From positions 806,001 to 870,000 of the forward strand of contig JADKJH010000001.1 of NCBI GenBank assembly GCA_016722505.1: DNA of 64,000 bases, given 5' to 3'. Both the position numbers and the translations under genes were made by a program. The notes beneath the pieces are model-generated. The model saw only the letters and a list, made by a program, of their open reading frames with translations, did not search any database and was not told the origin of the DNA. The DNA is from Holophagaceae bacterium. Lineage in GTDB: Bacteria; Acidobacteriota; Holophagae; Holophagales; Holophagaceae. Of this stretch, positions 1 to 8,207 are shown in pieces. Each line of letters begins with the position of its first letter. The first letter of the stretch is position 1.

Positions 1-1
1 C

Positions 2-1138
2 GGCGCGATGCTGGGTCGCGTGGAAGTGCGCATCGAACCCTACGCGCCTTACGGTGAACCGGCCAAAGTCTGCGCTTTCGAGGCCAGCACCCACGCCGTG
101 CTGCCAGGCGAGCCGGTGGTGCTGCACTGGACCTGCACGGGCACCGCCAAGGTGAAGCTGGAACCTGGCGGCCTGGAGCTGGACGGCCAGAGCGAGATCA
201 CTGTTACTCCGTTGGAAACCACGCGCTACACCATCACTGCTTCCAATTTTGCGGGTGGAGCTTCCCGCACGGTGGAAGTTCAGGTTCTTAAATCTCCGGT
301 GGGGCAGCCTGCGCGAGTCTGTGCGTTTTCCGCAGCGCAGAGCGCCATCCGGCCTGGCGAACCCGTGGAATTGCACTGGGAATGCGTGGGCGATTCCAAG
401 GTGCGGCTTGAACCCGGTGGGATCGAATTGGATGGCAAGGACCGCATCACCGTGCAGCCCACGGAAACCACCGTCTACACCCTGAGCGCCGCGAATGTCC
501 TGGGCGGCTCCAGCCGCAGCCTGGAGATCCGTGTCATACCGGGGCTTCCAGAGAGACCCGCCAACACGCAAAAGGCCGCGCAAACGAACGAAACCGCAGC
601 AAATTCAGAATCCAGAAACCCGACATCCGAAGCCAGGAACCAACCAGCGGAACCACCCAAGGCCCTCAGCGGAAACCCTGTGCGCGCCGCCAAAGCCACC
701 AAAGCCATTCAAGCCACCGAAACCATCGAGCCGCCGCCTGCCAGCTCAAAGGCGGTGACTGCCAATGACACGAAGACCGCCGCCTTCCGCGAAGCGAATC
801 TGCCCCTCGCCATCGCGTTGAGCGAGGTCCAGCGGGCCGCGGCCCCGCCGGATCGATGGACCGTCCGCCTGGTGGTGTCAGGTTCCATCGGCGGGCTCAA
901 AGTGCTGGCAAAACACGGTGGCAAAGAGGCCGAAGATCTCATGGTGCTGCCCTTTGTGCGCAAGGACGGGATCCGCTGGTGGCAGGCCTGCTATGGCGCC
1001 TTCCCCAGCAAGTCCGCCGCGCTCCAGGCGTATGCGAAACTTCCGGAAGCGTTGCGCAAAGCGCTATCAACACCCCTGCCATTGCATCTGGACCGGCTGC
1101 CGGGGGATTTGCCGAAGGTTGTTGAACCTCAGGCTTGA
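2..1138 (+). CDS. Secreted/envelope protein with two Ig-like repeats and a SPOR-like C-terminus (5' end missing)
   Basis: The reading frame is open to the window edge, so the N-terminus is probably lost and the first ATG at 8 need not be the start. Two tandem repeats of about 75 residues (roughly residues 18-93 and 100-175 from that ATG) share VCAF, PGEPV, LHW and LEPGG blocks and look like beta-sandwich (Ig-like) domains. An Ala/Thr/Pro/Lys-rich linker of about 90 residues follows. The last 90 residues (WTVRLVVSG to LHLDRLPG) resemble a SPOR fold, including a GIRWWQACYGAFPSKSAA segment typical of how SPOR domains end. SPOR domains bind peptidoglycan. The substrate or partner is not visible, and the family assignment is by pattern only. 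Confidence 0.6.
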   Translation, partial: GAMLGRVEVRIEPYAPYGEPAKVCAFEASTHAVLPGEPVVLHWTCTGTAKVKLEPGGLELDGQSEITVTPLETTRYTITASNFAGGASRTVEVQVLKSPVGQPARVCAFSAAQSAIRPGEPVELHWECVGDSKVRLEPGGIELDGKDRITVQPTETTVYTLSAANVLGGSSRSLEIRVIPGLPERPANTQKAAQTNETAANSESRNPTSEARNQPAEPPKALSGNPVRAAKATKAIQATETIEPPPASSKAVTANDTKTAAFREANLPLAIALSEVQRAAAPPDRWTVRLVVSGSIGGLKVLAKHGGKEAEDLMVLPFVRKDGIRWWQACYGAFPSKSAALQAYAKLPEALRKALSTPLPLHLDRLPGDLPKVVEPQA

Positions 1139-1155
1139 TCATCCAGGATCAGGAA

Positions 1156-1631
1156 TCAAGGCTTGGCGCAGGCGCGGAATGCTGGCAGGTGGTGGCTCCG
1201 CGAGGCGTCCTGCAACTGGCGGAATACCATTCGCACATCGCTTTCCCGAATCTGGGACAGAAGCCGGTCATACAGGGCGATGGACGCTTCCTCGATTTTT
1301 ACCCCCGCGGCGCAAGCCTCCGGCAAGGTGGCTGGCGTTGAGGGTGGCGCTCCTTGGTGAGGATTCGGGGGATTTCGACTTGATGGACACGGAAGAGTTC
1401 CAGCAGGGTCTCCTGATCGCAGTGTTCCTCATCCACGATGCTGAGAAAGGGTTCAACGGGGCCGAATTTGGCCAGCACCGCGGCGTAGGTAGCCTCGGCC
1501 TTGCGTCCATCGGCCAGGGCTTCCAGCAGCGCGGTTCGGGTGGCGTCCGGCAAGAGCAATGGGAGTGGGAGTGGCGCCGGGAGTGGCGCCGGGACGGGTG
1601 CTTGGACCTGGGGCACAAGGAATGGCAGCAT
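1156..1631 (-). pseudogene. DUF2202 ferritin-like protein, single frameshift
   Basis: The first frame starts at ATG 1631 (preceded by GAAGGATGG) and encodes a short Pro/Leu-rich stretch, then a helix with ATYAAVLAKFGPVEPF and a later DEEHCDQETLLELF. The match to DUF2202 stops near VEIP. The family's second half (PEACAAGVKIEEASIALYDR, then VFRQLQDASRSHHLPAF) continues in another frame to the TGA at 1156-1158. One extra base in the G-run at 1367-1371 would restore a single protein of about 158 residues. Members are small four-helix ferritin-like proteins of unclear function. It lies 88 bases after the DUF302 gene on the same strand. Sequencing error and real inactivation cannot be told apart here. 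Confidence 0.7.
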
Positions 1632-1719
1632 GTCGCACCATCCTTCAAAGTTGGGGAGGGTGAAAATAATCGCCAATACAATTTTGCGCGCCCTGTCCAG
1701 AGCGCCGGGATATCCAACC

Positions 1720-2106
1720 CTAGATCCGCTCCAACGCCGCCTGCAATTTCGCCTGCACTTCCGCCGCCTGGGCGGGATCCAGGCGTTCGGTGAGCGTGAA
1801 TAATGCGCGTGGATCCACGGCGGTGACTTCCACCTCAAGGGGCAGTCTGCGCACCACCACATTGCAGGGCAGAAGCACTGCGACCTCCGGCTCCATCGCC
1901 AGCGCTTCGAAGGCTACGCCGGGAAGGCAGGCCCCTAGGATCACGCGGCGTTCAGAATCCTTCCCGAGCTTGGCCTTGAAGATTGCCTGGGTATCCATCT
2001 CGGTGGGTACCCCGAAACCTTCAGCCAATAGCGCAGTCCTGGTGCGCGCCAGGACATCATCAAAATCAGCGCCGGGGAAGGTTCTGCTGGATGCGTAGGA
2101 AGACAT
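1720..2106 (-). CDS. DUF302 family protein
   Basis: A protein of about 128 residues with the DUF302 pattern: an N-terminal SYASSRTF...DDVLARTRTALLAEGFGV segment, an ILGACLPG loop near residue 60 and LLPCNVVV near residue 80. The start is placed at ATG 2106 because AAGGAG lies six bases upstream; a TTG at 2112 would overlap that site. DUF302 proteins are small cytosolic or periplasmic proteins of unknown activity, often near redox or metal genes. The next gene downstream on the same strand is the frameshifted DUF2202 gene, so the two may be co-transcribed. Confidence 0.8.
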   Translation of the reverse strand: MSSYASSRTFPGADFDDVLARTRTALLAEGFGVPTEMDTQAIFKAKLGKDSERRVILGACLPGVAFEALAMEPEVAVLLPCNVVVRRLPLEVEVTAVDPRALFTLTERLDPAQAAEVQAKLQAALERI

Positions 2107-2145
2107 GATCAACTCCTTAGGTGTCCTGCGTCCGACATCCGGGGC

Positions 2146-2185
2146 CGTAACGCAAGGGCCAGAATAGCGCTGGCCCTTGCCTAAC
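2146..2185. terminator. Palindrome after rhodanese gene; probable terminator or REP-like repeat
   Basis: Perfect 11-bp arms (2152-2162 and 2170-2180) enclose a 7-base loop; the flanks CCGTAACG and CTAACGG extend the pairing imperfectly. It sits between the 3' end of the rhodanese gene (2191) and the start of the DUF302 gene. It shares the GGGGCCGTAACGC edge with the palindrome at 63579-63614, so it may belong to a dispersed repeat family used as a terminator. Confidence 0.55.
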
Positions 2186-2190
2186 GGATC

Positions 2191-2523
2191 CTAAAGCGCG
2201 GTCCAAGGACCGGCATTGTGGACATCAGCGAATCCCTTCTGTTTCAGCAAAGATACAGCCATGGCGCTGCGGGAACCACTTGCGCAGCAAAGCACCACAG
2301 GACGCGCTGGATCCAACTCCTTGCTGCGTGCCTGGATTTGGTCCAGCGGAATATTTTTCGCCCCTGGAACATGGCCGCCTCGGAATTCGGAAGGGGATCG
2401 CACATCCACCACCTGGGCGCCCTTGGCCATCAGCGCCGACAGTTGTTCCTTCGAAAGACCACGCCGCCGCCACATCATCCAGGCCAAAACCAGGAGGGCA
2501 GGAATCCAGATCCAGGCGGTCAT
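2191..2523 (-). CDS. Membrane-anchored rhodanese-like sulfurtransferase
   Basis: About 110 residues. An N-terminal membrane segment (MTAWIWIPALLVLAWMMW) is followed by a single rhodanese domain with VVDVRSPSEFRGGHVPGAKN and the active-site loop CCASGSRSA. Loop cysteines in rhodanese domains carry persulfide sulfur. The start at 2523 overlaps the thioredoxin stop codon in ATGA, so translation is probably coupled. An upstream in-frame extension to 2583 would run through the thioredoxin gene and is not used here. As the last gene of the RND/thioredoxin operon it suggests thiol or sulfane-sulfur handling. Confidence 0.85.
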   Translation of the reverse strand: MTAWIWIPALLVLAWMMWRRRGLSKEQLSALMAKGAQVVDVRSPSEFRGGHVPGAKNIPLDQIQARSKELDPARPVVLCCASGSRSAMAVSLLKQKGFADVHNAGPWTAL

Positions 2524-2846
2524 CGGGCTCCCGCTGCTTCGAGCGCTTGCACCAGGATCGGCGCTTGCTGCACACCGACCCACCGTTTGGCGATCTGTCC
2601 GCCCTTCAGCACCACCAGTGTGGGAATGCTTTGCACACCGAAAGTAGCGGCAAGCTGGGGCTCTTCATCCACATTGATTTTTGCGATGATGGCCTTGTCT
2701 CCCAAGGTGTCGGAAACCTGGTCCAGGATGGGGCCTTGCATGCGGCAGGGGCCGCACCAGGGCGCCCAGAAATCGATGAGGACCGGTGAATCCTGCTTGG
2801 CGATCTTTTCGAAGGCGCCGGTGGTGATGTGAATGACGTTGGACAT
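2520..2846 (-). CDS. trxA: Thioredoxin
   Basis: A standard-length thioredoxin of 108 residues starting MSNVIHITTG. The active site is WAPWCGPCRM near residue 30, the cis-proline loop is QSIPTLVVLKGG, and there is no signal peptide, so it is cytosolic. The start is ATG 2846, with AAAGGAGATTCCC upstream. A longer open frame to 3002 crosses the DUF6132 gene and is rejected. It is one of the last two genes of an operon running from the TolC gene, followed by an overlapping rhodanese. The symbol reflects the family only; other thioredoxins may exist elsewhere in the genome. Confidence 0.88.
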   Translation of the reverse strand: MSNVIHITTGAFEKIAKQDSPVLIDFWAPWCGPCRMQGPILDQVSDTLGDKAIIAKINVDEEPQLAATFGVQSIPTLVVLKGGQIAKRWVGVQQAPILVQALEAAGAR

Positions 2847-2865
2847 GGGAATCTCCTTTGGAAAG

Positions 2866-3042
2866 TTATTTGGCGAGGGCCCAGAAAAGGCCCATGACAC
2901 CGCCGTAGAGCACGGTGCGAAGAGGTGTCGCGGTAAGTGGACAGGTGCCCGTGGAGCAGCCCACCACCTTCTGGTAGGCGAAGCCCAGGGCGCCGCCGAC
3001 AACGAGGCCTGTGATGATGCGTTTTACGAGCAGCAGATTCAT
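2866..3042 (-). CDS. DUF6132-type small membrane protein
   Basis: A 58-residue protein starting MNLLLVKRIITGLVVGGALG. Two hydrophobic helices flank the loop VVGCSTGTCPLT, whose GCSTGTCP pattern is diagnostic of the DUF6132 family. Function is unknown; the paired cysteines suggest redox or sulfur chemistry, which is inference. The ATG at 3042 overlaps the stop of the preceding Tll0287-like gene (ATGA), and the thioredoxin starts about 20 bases downstream. Confidence 0.75.
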   Translation of the reverse strand: MNLLLVKRIITGLVVGGALGFAYQKVVGCSTGTCPLTATPLRTVLYGGVMGLFWALAK

Positions 3043-3590
3043 GGCAGCTTCCTTCCTGGAACTTCAACCCAGAACCAGCCGCGCAATTCTCCGGCCTGGT
3101 AGCCAGTGGCTTGATCATGGGGGTACTTAGCTTTCAGCGCCGAACGCACGCCCGGAGAGATGCCAGCATCCGAGCCGTGGCAGGCCAGGCAGGCCTGGCC
3201 GAGCCGGATCGGGAGGAGCGCCTGCATGCCCCCGTCCGGAGCCTGGATGAAGCGCGGTTCCGCAACCTTCGCCGCCACAAGGGCTTCGGCCCAGGCGGGG
3301 ACCCGGTTGGACGGATTGCGCAATCTTATGGAGGTGCGCCCGATGCGGACCCCATTGCTTTTGCCAACTTTTTCGGCCATGGCGGGGGCCTCCGTCTGGC
3401 AGACCTCGATGGCCTTCTCAGGGCCCTGGGCCTTCAGGACTTCCTGAAGTAGCCATGAGCATTCCGGCCAGCTCAGTCGGGCCGCCTCGGCCTTTGTTTG
3501 GAGGTTCCCATCCTGGGCCGCAAGAAAAGTGCAGAGCGGGATAAACAGCAAGGTGTGCAGCCTCATCGCTAGCAAGGTGTGCAGCCTCAT
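3039..3590 (-). CDS. Tll0287-like (DUF3365) heme-binding protein
   Basis: About 183 residues: a signal peptide, then WPECSWLLQEVLKAQGPEKAIEVCQTEAP, RIGRTSIRLRNPSNRVPAW and a single CLACH heme site near residue 140, followed by GYQAGELRGWFWVEV. This is the order of the Tll0287-like/DUF3365 family, periplasmic monoheme sensor-like or electron-transfer proteins. The ATG at 3590 overlaps the stop of the DUF2892 gene (ATGA). A second in-frame ATG at 3566 comes from a 24-bp tandem duplication that doubles MRLHTLLA; without it the protein would start directly with MRLHTLLFIP. Either start leaves a usable signal peptide. Confidence 0.8.
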   Translation of the reverse strand: MRLHTLLAMRLHTLLFIPLCTFLAAQDGNLQTKAEAARLSWPECSWLLQEVLKAQGPEKAIEVCQTEAPAMAEKVGKSNGVRIGRTSIRLRNPSNRVPAWAEALVAAKVAEPRFIQAPDGGMQALLPIRLGQACLACHGSDAGISPGVRSALKAKYPHDQATGYQAGELRGWFWVEVPGRKLP

Positions 3591-3594
3591 CGCT
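3547..3594. repeat. Perfect 24-bp tandem duplication at a start codon
   Basis: Positions 3547-3570 and 3571-3594 are identical. The duplicated unit contains the start codon and the first codons of the DUF3365 gene plus the overlapping end of the DUF2892 gene. The length is a multiple of three, so the frame is kept. Confidence 0.95.
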
Positions 3595-3802
3595 GGATCC
3601 CACAGGCTGCCACGTCCTCTTTCACACCGAGCTTGCGCAGGATGGTGACCATCAGGCACCAGTCGGTGAAGGCGCTTTGAAGCAGGTTGGCGCCCACGAA
3701 AGCCGTGAACCAAAGAAAGTTGGGACTCACGTAATGCGCGAGCAGAAGGCTGGCCAAGATGAACGTGCCAGCGATGGCGTGGAGGGCGCGATTGACGGTC
3801 AT
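3587..3802 (-). CDS. DUF2892 / YgaP-type transmembrane protein
   Basis: A 71-residue protein with the DUF2892 layout: MTVNRALHAIAGTFILASLL, a second helix FLWFTAFVGANLLQSAFT, then DWCLMVTILRKLGV. In YgaP this region is the membrane anchor of a rhodanese; here it is free-standing, and a separate membrane rhodanese lies four genes downstream. The start overlaps the RND stop codon (ATGA). Cys49 in FTDWCLM is a family feature. It acts in the inner membrane, and a role in sulfur transfer is inferred from context only. Confidence 0.8.
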   Translation of the reverse strand: MTVNRALHAIAGTFILASLLLAHYVSPNFLWFTAFVGANLLQSAFTDWCLMVTILRKLGVKEDVAACGIQR

Positions 3803-6800
3803 GAGAGCTCCTGAGAAGTTAGCCCGGCCTTCCGCTGAAGTTCAGCGGCGTGGCCGCGGCGGGCGACAAGGTAATAGAGGACTGGGATGGAGGGAACGGA
3901 AAGCAGCGTAGCGGCGACGGAACCGGCCATGAGGCTGATGGCCAGCCCTTGGAAGATGGGGTCCGCCAACATCACCAGCGAGCCCACGATCACGGCCGCT
4001 GCGGTGAGCAGGATGGGCCGGAAGCGGACCACGCCTGCTTCTTCCACAGCGGCTTCGAGACTCATTCCTTCCCTCAACTTCAATTCGATGAAATCCACCA
4101 GGATGATGCTGTTGCGCACGATGATGCCGGCGCCCGCGATGAACCCGATCATGCTGGTGGCTGTGAAGAAGGCCCCGAACAAACCATGCGCCGGGATGAT
4201 GCCGATGAGGGAGAGCGGGATGGGCACCAGGATGACAAACGGGATGGTGAAGCTTTCGAACCAACCCACCACCAGCACGAAGATCAGCACCAGTACCGCG
4301 GCGAAGGCCAGGCCGAGATCCCGGAAGACTTCCAGCGTGATGTGCCATTCACCATCCCATTTGATGGCCAGCTTTTCGGTATCGGCAGGGTGCTCCAGGC
4401 CGTAGCGGGGAATCACTTCACCGCCGGTGCCCTTGAGCTGGTCCAGCTTCTTGTTCAGCGCCGAAAGGGCATAGACCGGGCTTTCGATTTCTCCCGCCAG
4501 ATCGCCGAAAACATAGCTCAGGGGTTTGAGATTCTTGTGCATGATGTCGGGTTGCTCGAATCCCGTTTGCACGGTCACCAGCTCGGAGAGCGGCACTGCG
4601 CCGCGCATTCCGGGCACCGTAAGCTGAAGCAGCTGGTCCAGGCGAGAACGCTGTCCGGCGGCCATCTGGAGCACCACGGGCACCTGCGCCGCGCCACGCT
4701 GGACGTGGAAGGTGCCGAGCGGCATTCCCTGGCCCGCCATGAAAAGACTCTGCACCACGCTGTTGGGCGCCACTCCGTGCAGCGCGGCTTTTTCGCGGTC
4801 GAGGACCAGCGTGATCTTCGGGCTGGTCGCATTGAGCGTGGAATCCACATCCACGATGCCTTTGGTGCTGGTGAAGGCAGCGAGGACTTCCTTTGATAGG
4901 CGAGTGCGTTCAGCCTCGGAAGGCCCGTAGATTTCGGCCACCATGGTGTCCATGACCGGCGGGCCCGGCGGGATTTCAACGATCTTGACTCGGGCCCTCT
5001 GGGGCCCTCGCCCTTCGGGCCGGCCTTCGGCCGGTCCTATTGGCCATTCCTGGCCAATGGTCATCCGCGCTTCTGTTTCGCTGACGATCTTCTCTATTAC
5101 AGGCCGAAGGCGCGTGGCGATGGCGTGGCTTTGTGCCTTGCGCTCTCCTTTGCCGACCAGATTCACTTGCAGGTCCACCATTTCAGCGCCTTCGCGCAAG
5201 AAACTATGGCGCACCATCCCCACGAACGTGAAGGGCGCGGCCACGCCGGAGTAGATCTGGACGTCTTTCACTTCGGGCTCTTGCAGCAGGCGGCGGGCCA
5301 CGGACTGTCCGACCGCCAGCGCGTTTTCTTTCGGCGTGCCCGCGGGCAGGTCAAGCTGCACCTGGAATTCGGATTTGTTGTCGAAGGGCAGCATCTTCAC
5401 CTTCACCACGCCAAAGCCCACCAGGGACATGGCGCCGGCCAGCAGCACCAGCACGCCTCCGAAAAAGGCCAGGCGCACGGGCACGTTGAACAGCAGGGCC
5501 CGCATGACCTTGCGGTAGAGCCTGGAAACCCCAGTCTCCGGTGCGGTTTCCAGGTTGTCATCGGGGGAATCGGTCAGGGGTTCCGGTGATGCGGTATCCA
5601 CATCCACTGGGTGCAAGCCGCTGTCATCCACCTCGGGAAGATGGGCTTCCTTCTTGAAAATATTGAGCGCGGCCCAAGGGCTGATGATGAACGCGATGAC
5701 CAGGCTGAAGAGCATGGCCAGGCTCGCGCCCACGGGGATCGGCCGCATGTAGGGGCCCATGAGCCCGCGCACGAAGGCCATCGGCAGGATCGCGGCAACC
5801 ACGGCGAAGGTCGCCAGGATGGTGGGATTGCCCACTTCGTCCACGGCCTCCACCACGACGCGGGCAAAGCCTTTGCGCGGCCCCGGCAGATGCATGTGCC
5901 GGTGGATGTTTTCCACCACCACGATGGCGTCGTCCACCAGGATGCCGATGGAAAAGATGAGCGCGAAGAGCGTCACGCGGTTCAGCGTGTAACCCATCAG
6001 ATAGGTGAGCAGCAGCGTGAGCGCCAGGGTCACGGGGACCGCCACACCCACCACCACCGCGCTGCGCCAGCCCATGGCCAGCATGATCAGGACGATGACG
6101 GACAGCGTCGCGATGAGCAGATGCTCGATCAGTTCGTTGGATTTGTCACCGGCGGTCTCGCCGTAGTTACGGGTGACATCCAGCTTGAGATCCCGCGGGA
6201 TGAGGCCGCCTTTCAGGGCTTCCACCTTCGCCAGCACATGGTCCGCCAGTTCTGTGGCATTGGTTCCCGCGCGCTTGGAGAGCACGATGGAAACTGCCTG
6301 CTCGAAACCTGGCTGGGTCTTTCCTCCATAGAGAACAACTGGTGGTTCCGGTTCCGGCGCGTCGAGCACCTTGGCCACATCGCCCAGGTAGATGGGCCGC
6401 TGGTTGCGCACAGCCACCACCAGGCGATTGAGTTCAGAAGCCTCCAGCACGAAGCCGCTGGCCTCCACTTCGGTGCGCTTGCCGCCATCCACCAAGGCTC
6501 CTGCGGGAAGCTGCGCTTCGGCGCTTTGCAGCGCGGGCATCAGTTCAGCTAGTGAGATATTGAGACTACGGAGTTTGGTGGGGTCAGGCTCGATACGCAC
6601 GATCCGGCGCGCGCCGCCCACCACTTTCACCTGGGCAGTACTGGGGACTTCCGAGAGCTCCCGAGCCACTTCCTCGCCGAGTTTCCGCAATCCGCCAGGG
6701 GTCTGGTTCTCGCCGTGCAGCGTGAGCGTCAGGAAGGGCACGTCATCGATGGTGAGCAGGCGCACCATGGGTTTCATGGCGCCCGTCGGCATGAGCTCGG

Positions 6801-7188
6801 GATGCGCCGCCAGCTCCTGGTGGATCTTCACGAGGCTGGGTTCCTGGGGCTCATTCACCTTGAAGCGCACGGTGATCAGAGCCACGCCGGGGCGGCTGAC
6901 ACTGTAAAGGTATTCAACGCCTTGGATGCCCCAAAGTCGGCGCTCCAGGGGCGTGGTGAGCTGGCTTTCAACCTCCTTGGGGCTGGCGCCGGGCATGGGC
7001 ACGATGAGATCCACCATGGGCACGATGATCTGGGGCTCTTCTTCGCGGGGCGTGAGCACCACCGCCAGGACGCCCAGCATCAGCGAAGCCAGCACAATAA
7101 GGGGCGTCAGTTTGCTGCGTAGGAACGTTTTGGCCAGACGGCCGGCCAAGCCCAGCTTCGGCTCGTCCTGCTTCACTTGATGGGTCAT
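3799..7188 (-). CDS. RND efflux pump permease (AcrB/CusA-like)
   Basis: A 1,129-residue inner-membrane proton-driven pump. The first helix is LTPLIVLASLMLGVLAVVL, followed by a periplasmic porter domain (PMPGASPKEVESQLTTPLE), then a helix bundle with SIGILVDDAIVVVENIHRH, where the paired Asp are the proton-relay type, and a second repeat with helices near the C-terminus. A charged loop of about 50 residues near residues 520-570 separates the halves. Substrate is unknown; no Met-rich metal site was identified. It follows the adaptor gene with an ATGA overlap. The stretch encoding IGPAEGRPEGRGPQ (4992-5058) consists of three adjacent palindromes and looks like an in-frame repeat insertion. Confidence 0.9.
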   Translation of the reverse strand: MTHQVKQDEPKLGLAGRLAKTFLRSKLTPLIVLASLMLGVLAVVLTPREEEPQIIVPMVDLIVPMPGASPKEVESQLTTPLERRLWGIQGVEYLYSVSRPGVALITVRFKVNEPQEPSLVKIHQELAAHPELMPTGAMKPMVRLLTIDDVPFLTLTLHGENQTPGGLRKLGEEVARELSEVPSTAQVKVVGGARRIVRIEPDPTKLRSLNISLAELMPALQSAEAQLPAGALVDGGKRTEVEASGFVLEASELNRLVVAVRNQRPIYLGDVAKVLDAPEPEPPVVLYGGKTQPGFEQAVSIVLSKRAGTNATELADHVLAKVEALKGGLIPRDLKLDVTRNYGETAGDKSNELIEHLLIATLSVIVLIMLAMGWRSAVVVGVAVPVTLALTLLLTYLMGYTLNRVTLFALIFSIGILVDDAIVVVENIHRHMHLPGPRKGFARVVVEAVDEVGNPTILATFAVVAAILPMAFVRGLMGPYMRPIPVGASLAMLFSLVIAFIISPWAALNIFKKEAHLPEVDDSGLHPVDVDTASPEPLTDSPDDNLETAPETGVSRLYRKVMRALLFNVPVRLAFFGGVLVLLAGAMSLVGFGVVKVKMLPFDNKSEFQVQLDLPAGTPKENALAVGQSVARRLLQEPEVKDVQIYSGVAAPFTFVGMVRHSFLREGAEMVDLQVNLVGKGERKAQSHAIATRLRPVIEKIVSETEARMTIGQEWPIGPAEGRPEGRGPQRARVKIVEIPPGPPVMDTMVAEIYGPSEAERTRLSKEVLAAFTSTKGIVDVDSTLNATSPKITLVLDREKAALHGVAPNSVVQSLFMAGQGMPLGTFHVQRGAAQVPVVLQMAAGQRSRLDQLLQLTVPGMRGAVPLSELVTVQTGFEQPDIMHKNLKPLSYVFGDLAGEIESPVYALSALNKKLDQLKGTGGEVIPRYGLEHPADTEKLAIKWDGEWHITLEVFRDLGLAFAAVLVLIFVLVVGWFESFTIPFVILVPIPLSLIGIIPAHGLFGAFFTATSMIGFIAGAGIIVRNSIILVDFIELKLREGMSLEAAVEEAGVVRFRPILLTAAAVIVGSLVMLADPIFQGLAISLMAGSVAATLLSVPSIPVLYYLVARRGHAAELQRKAGLTSQELS
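4992..5058. repeat. Three adjacent palindromes inside the RND gene
   Basis: 4992-5007 (6-bp arms, 4-base loop), 5020-5034 (6-bp arms, 3-base loop) and 5039-5058 (8-bp arms, 4-base loop) are perfect inverted repeats lying nearly end to end. They encode the Gly/Pro/Arg-rich stretch just before ARVKIVEIPPGPP. Confidence 0.8.
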
Positions 7189-8207
7189 TTAGCCACCTCG
7201 ACGGGTTGGCCATCCTTGAGGTCGCCAGGCTGGTCCACCACGGCTTCGCCTTTGACCAAGCCAGCTTTCACGGGAAAGCGGTCACCTTCGGCTTCACCCA
7301 GCGAGAGCCAGCGCAGTTGCGCCTTGCCATCCTTGATGATGAAAACACCGTTGAGTTCGCCGCGTTGAACCAATGCTGTGCGAGGGACGGATAGCTCAGG
7401 GGTGGCCTTGGCCGAAAACGGAAGTTGAAGCCGCGCGAAGCTGCCGGTGCGGAGATCCGCACCACCCTTCAGGATGCGCGCCCGGAGCGAGCTCCGGTGG
7501 GAGATGGGGTCGCCGCCGGGAGCCAGTGCCGTGATCTGCGCAGTGCCCGTATGGCCGTCGCTTTCAAAGGGCAGGGTCTGGCCGGATTTCAGGTTCTTGG
7601 ATTCGGATTCGGAAACGGTGGCTTGAAGCTCTAGGGAACCCTGGCCTTCAAGGTCCACTAGCGGCATGCCTGGGCCCACGAAATCGCCATCGGAAACTCG
7701 CTTGGCTTGCACCACGCCCGCGAAAGGCGCGCGGATCTGGGTGTAGGCGATATTGGCCTTGACGCCCGCCAGGCCTGCCTGAGCCTGAGCCAGTTGCGTC
7801 TGAGCCATTTCTAGTTCGCTGGGCGTAGATGCGCCTTGTTTCTGCAGGTTCTCAACCCGGCGGTGGTAAGCCGTCGCAGCCGCGAGCCCGGCTTCAGCGG
7901 CCTTCAGTCCGCTTTGCAGATCATCATCCGCAAGGCTCACCAGCAGCGCGCCTGCCGCCACGCGGCTGCCTTCGACGACGTGGACCTTCTTTACCGAGGC
8001 CGCCATACGAGTGGAAAGCGTGGCGCGTTGAGTGGCGCTGAGTGTGGCCGCCACCCATGATTCGGTAACGTTGTCGCCAGCCGCACCATTCGATACGAGA
8101 TGCACTTTCGCCGTGGGCAAGATGATGGCCTTGGCCGCTTCGTGTTTCTGGCAACCCACGGCCGTCAGCAACAGGGCCAGGATGGAAAGGGTGGTTACTC
8201 GGCTCAT
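7185..8207 (-). CDS. Periplasmic membrane-fusion (adaptor) lipoprotein of the RND pump
   Basis: A 340-residue HlyD/AcrA-type adaptor. The signal peptide ends in a lipobox (LLLTAVGC), so Cys19 is probably lipidated. A biotinyl-lipoyl-like half (VHVVEGSRVAAGALLVSLAD), a short coiled-coil hairpin rich in Ala/Glu/Gln (about residues 100-150), then IRAPFAGVVQAKRVSDGDFV and beta-barrel domains follow in the usual order. It bridges the RND permease and the TolC protein. Its ATG overlaps the TolC stop codon by one base, and its own stop overlaps the RND start. Confidence 0.9.
   Translation of the reverse strand: MSRVTTLSILALLLTAVGCQKHEAAKAIILPTAKVHLVSNGAAGDNVTESWVAATLSATQRATLSTRMAASVKKVHVVEGSRVAAGALLVSLADDDLQSGLKAAEAGLAAATAYHRRVENLQKQGASTPSELEMAQTQLAQAQAGLAGVKANIAYTQIRAPFAGVVQAKRVSDGDFVGPGMPLVDLEGQGSLELQATVSESESKNLKSGQTLPFESDGHTGTAQITALAPGGDPISHRSSLRARILKGGADLRTGSFARLQLPFSAKATPELSVPRTALVQRGELNGVFIIKDGKAQLRWLSLGEAEGDRFPVKAGLVKGEAVVDQPGDLKDGQPVEVAK

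Noticed and set aside
918..1793. A plus-strand frame of 291 residues across the SPOR-like gene end and DUF2202 gene
   Set aside because: It overlaps two supported genes in other frames and is rich in rare residues such as Trp/Arg without a pattern.
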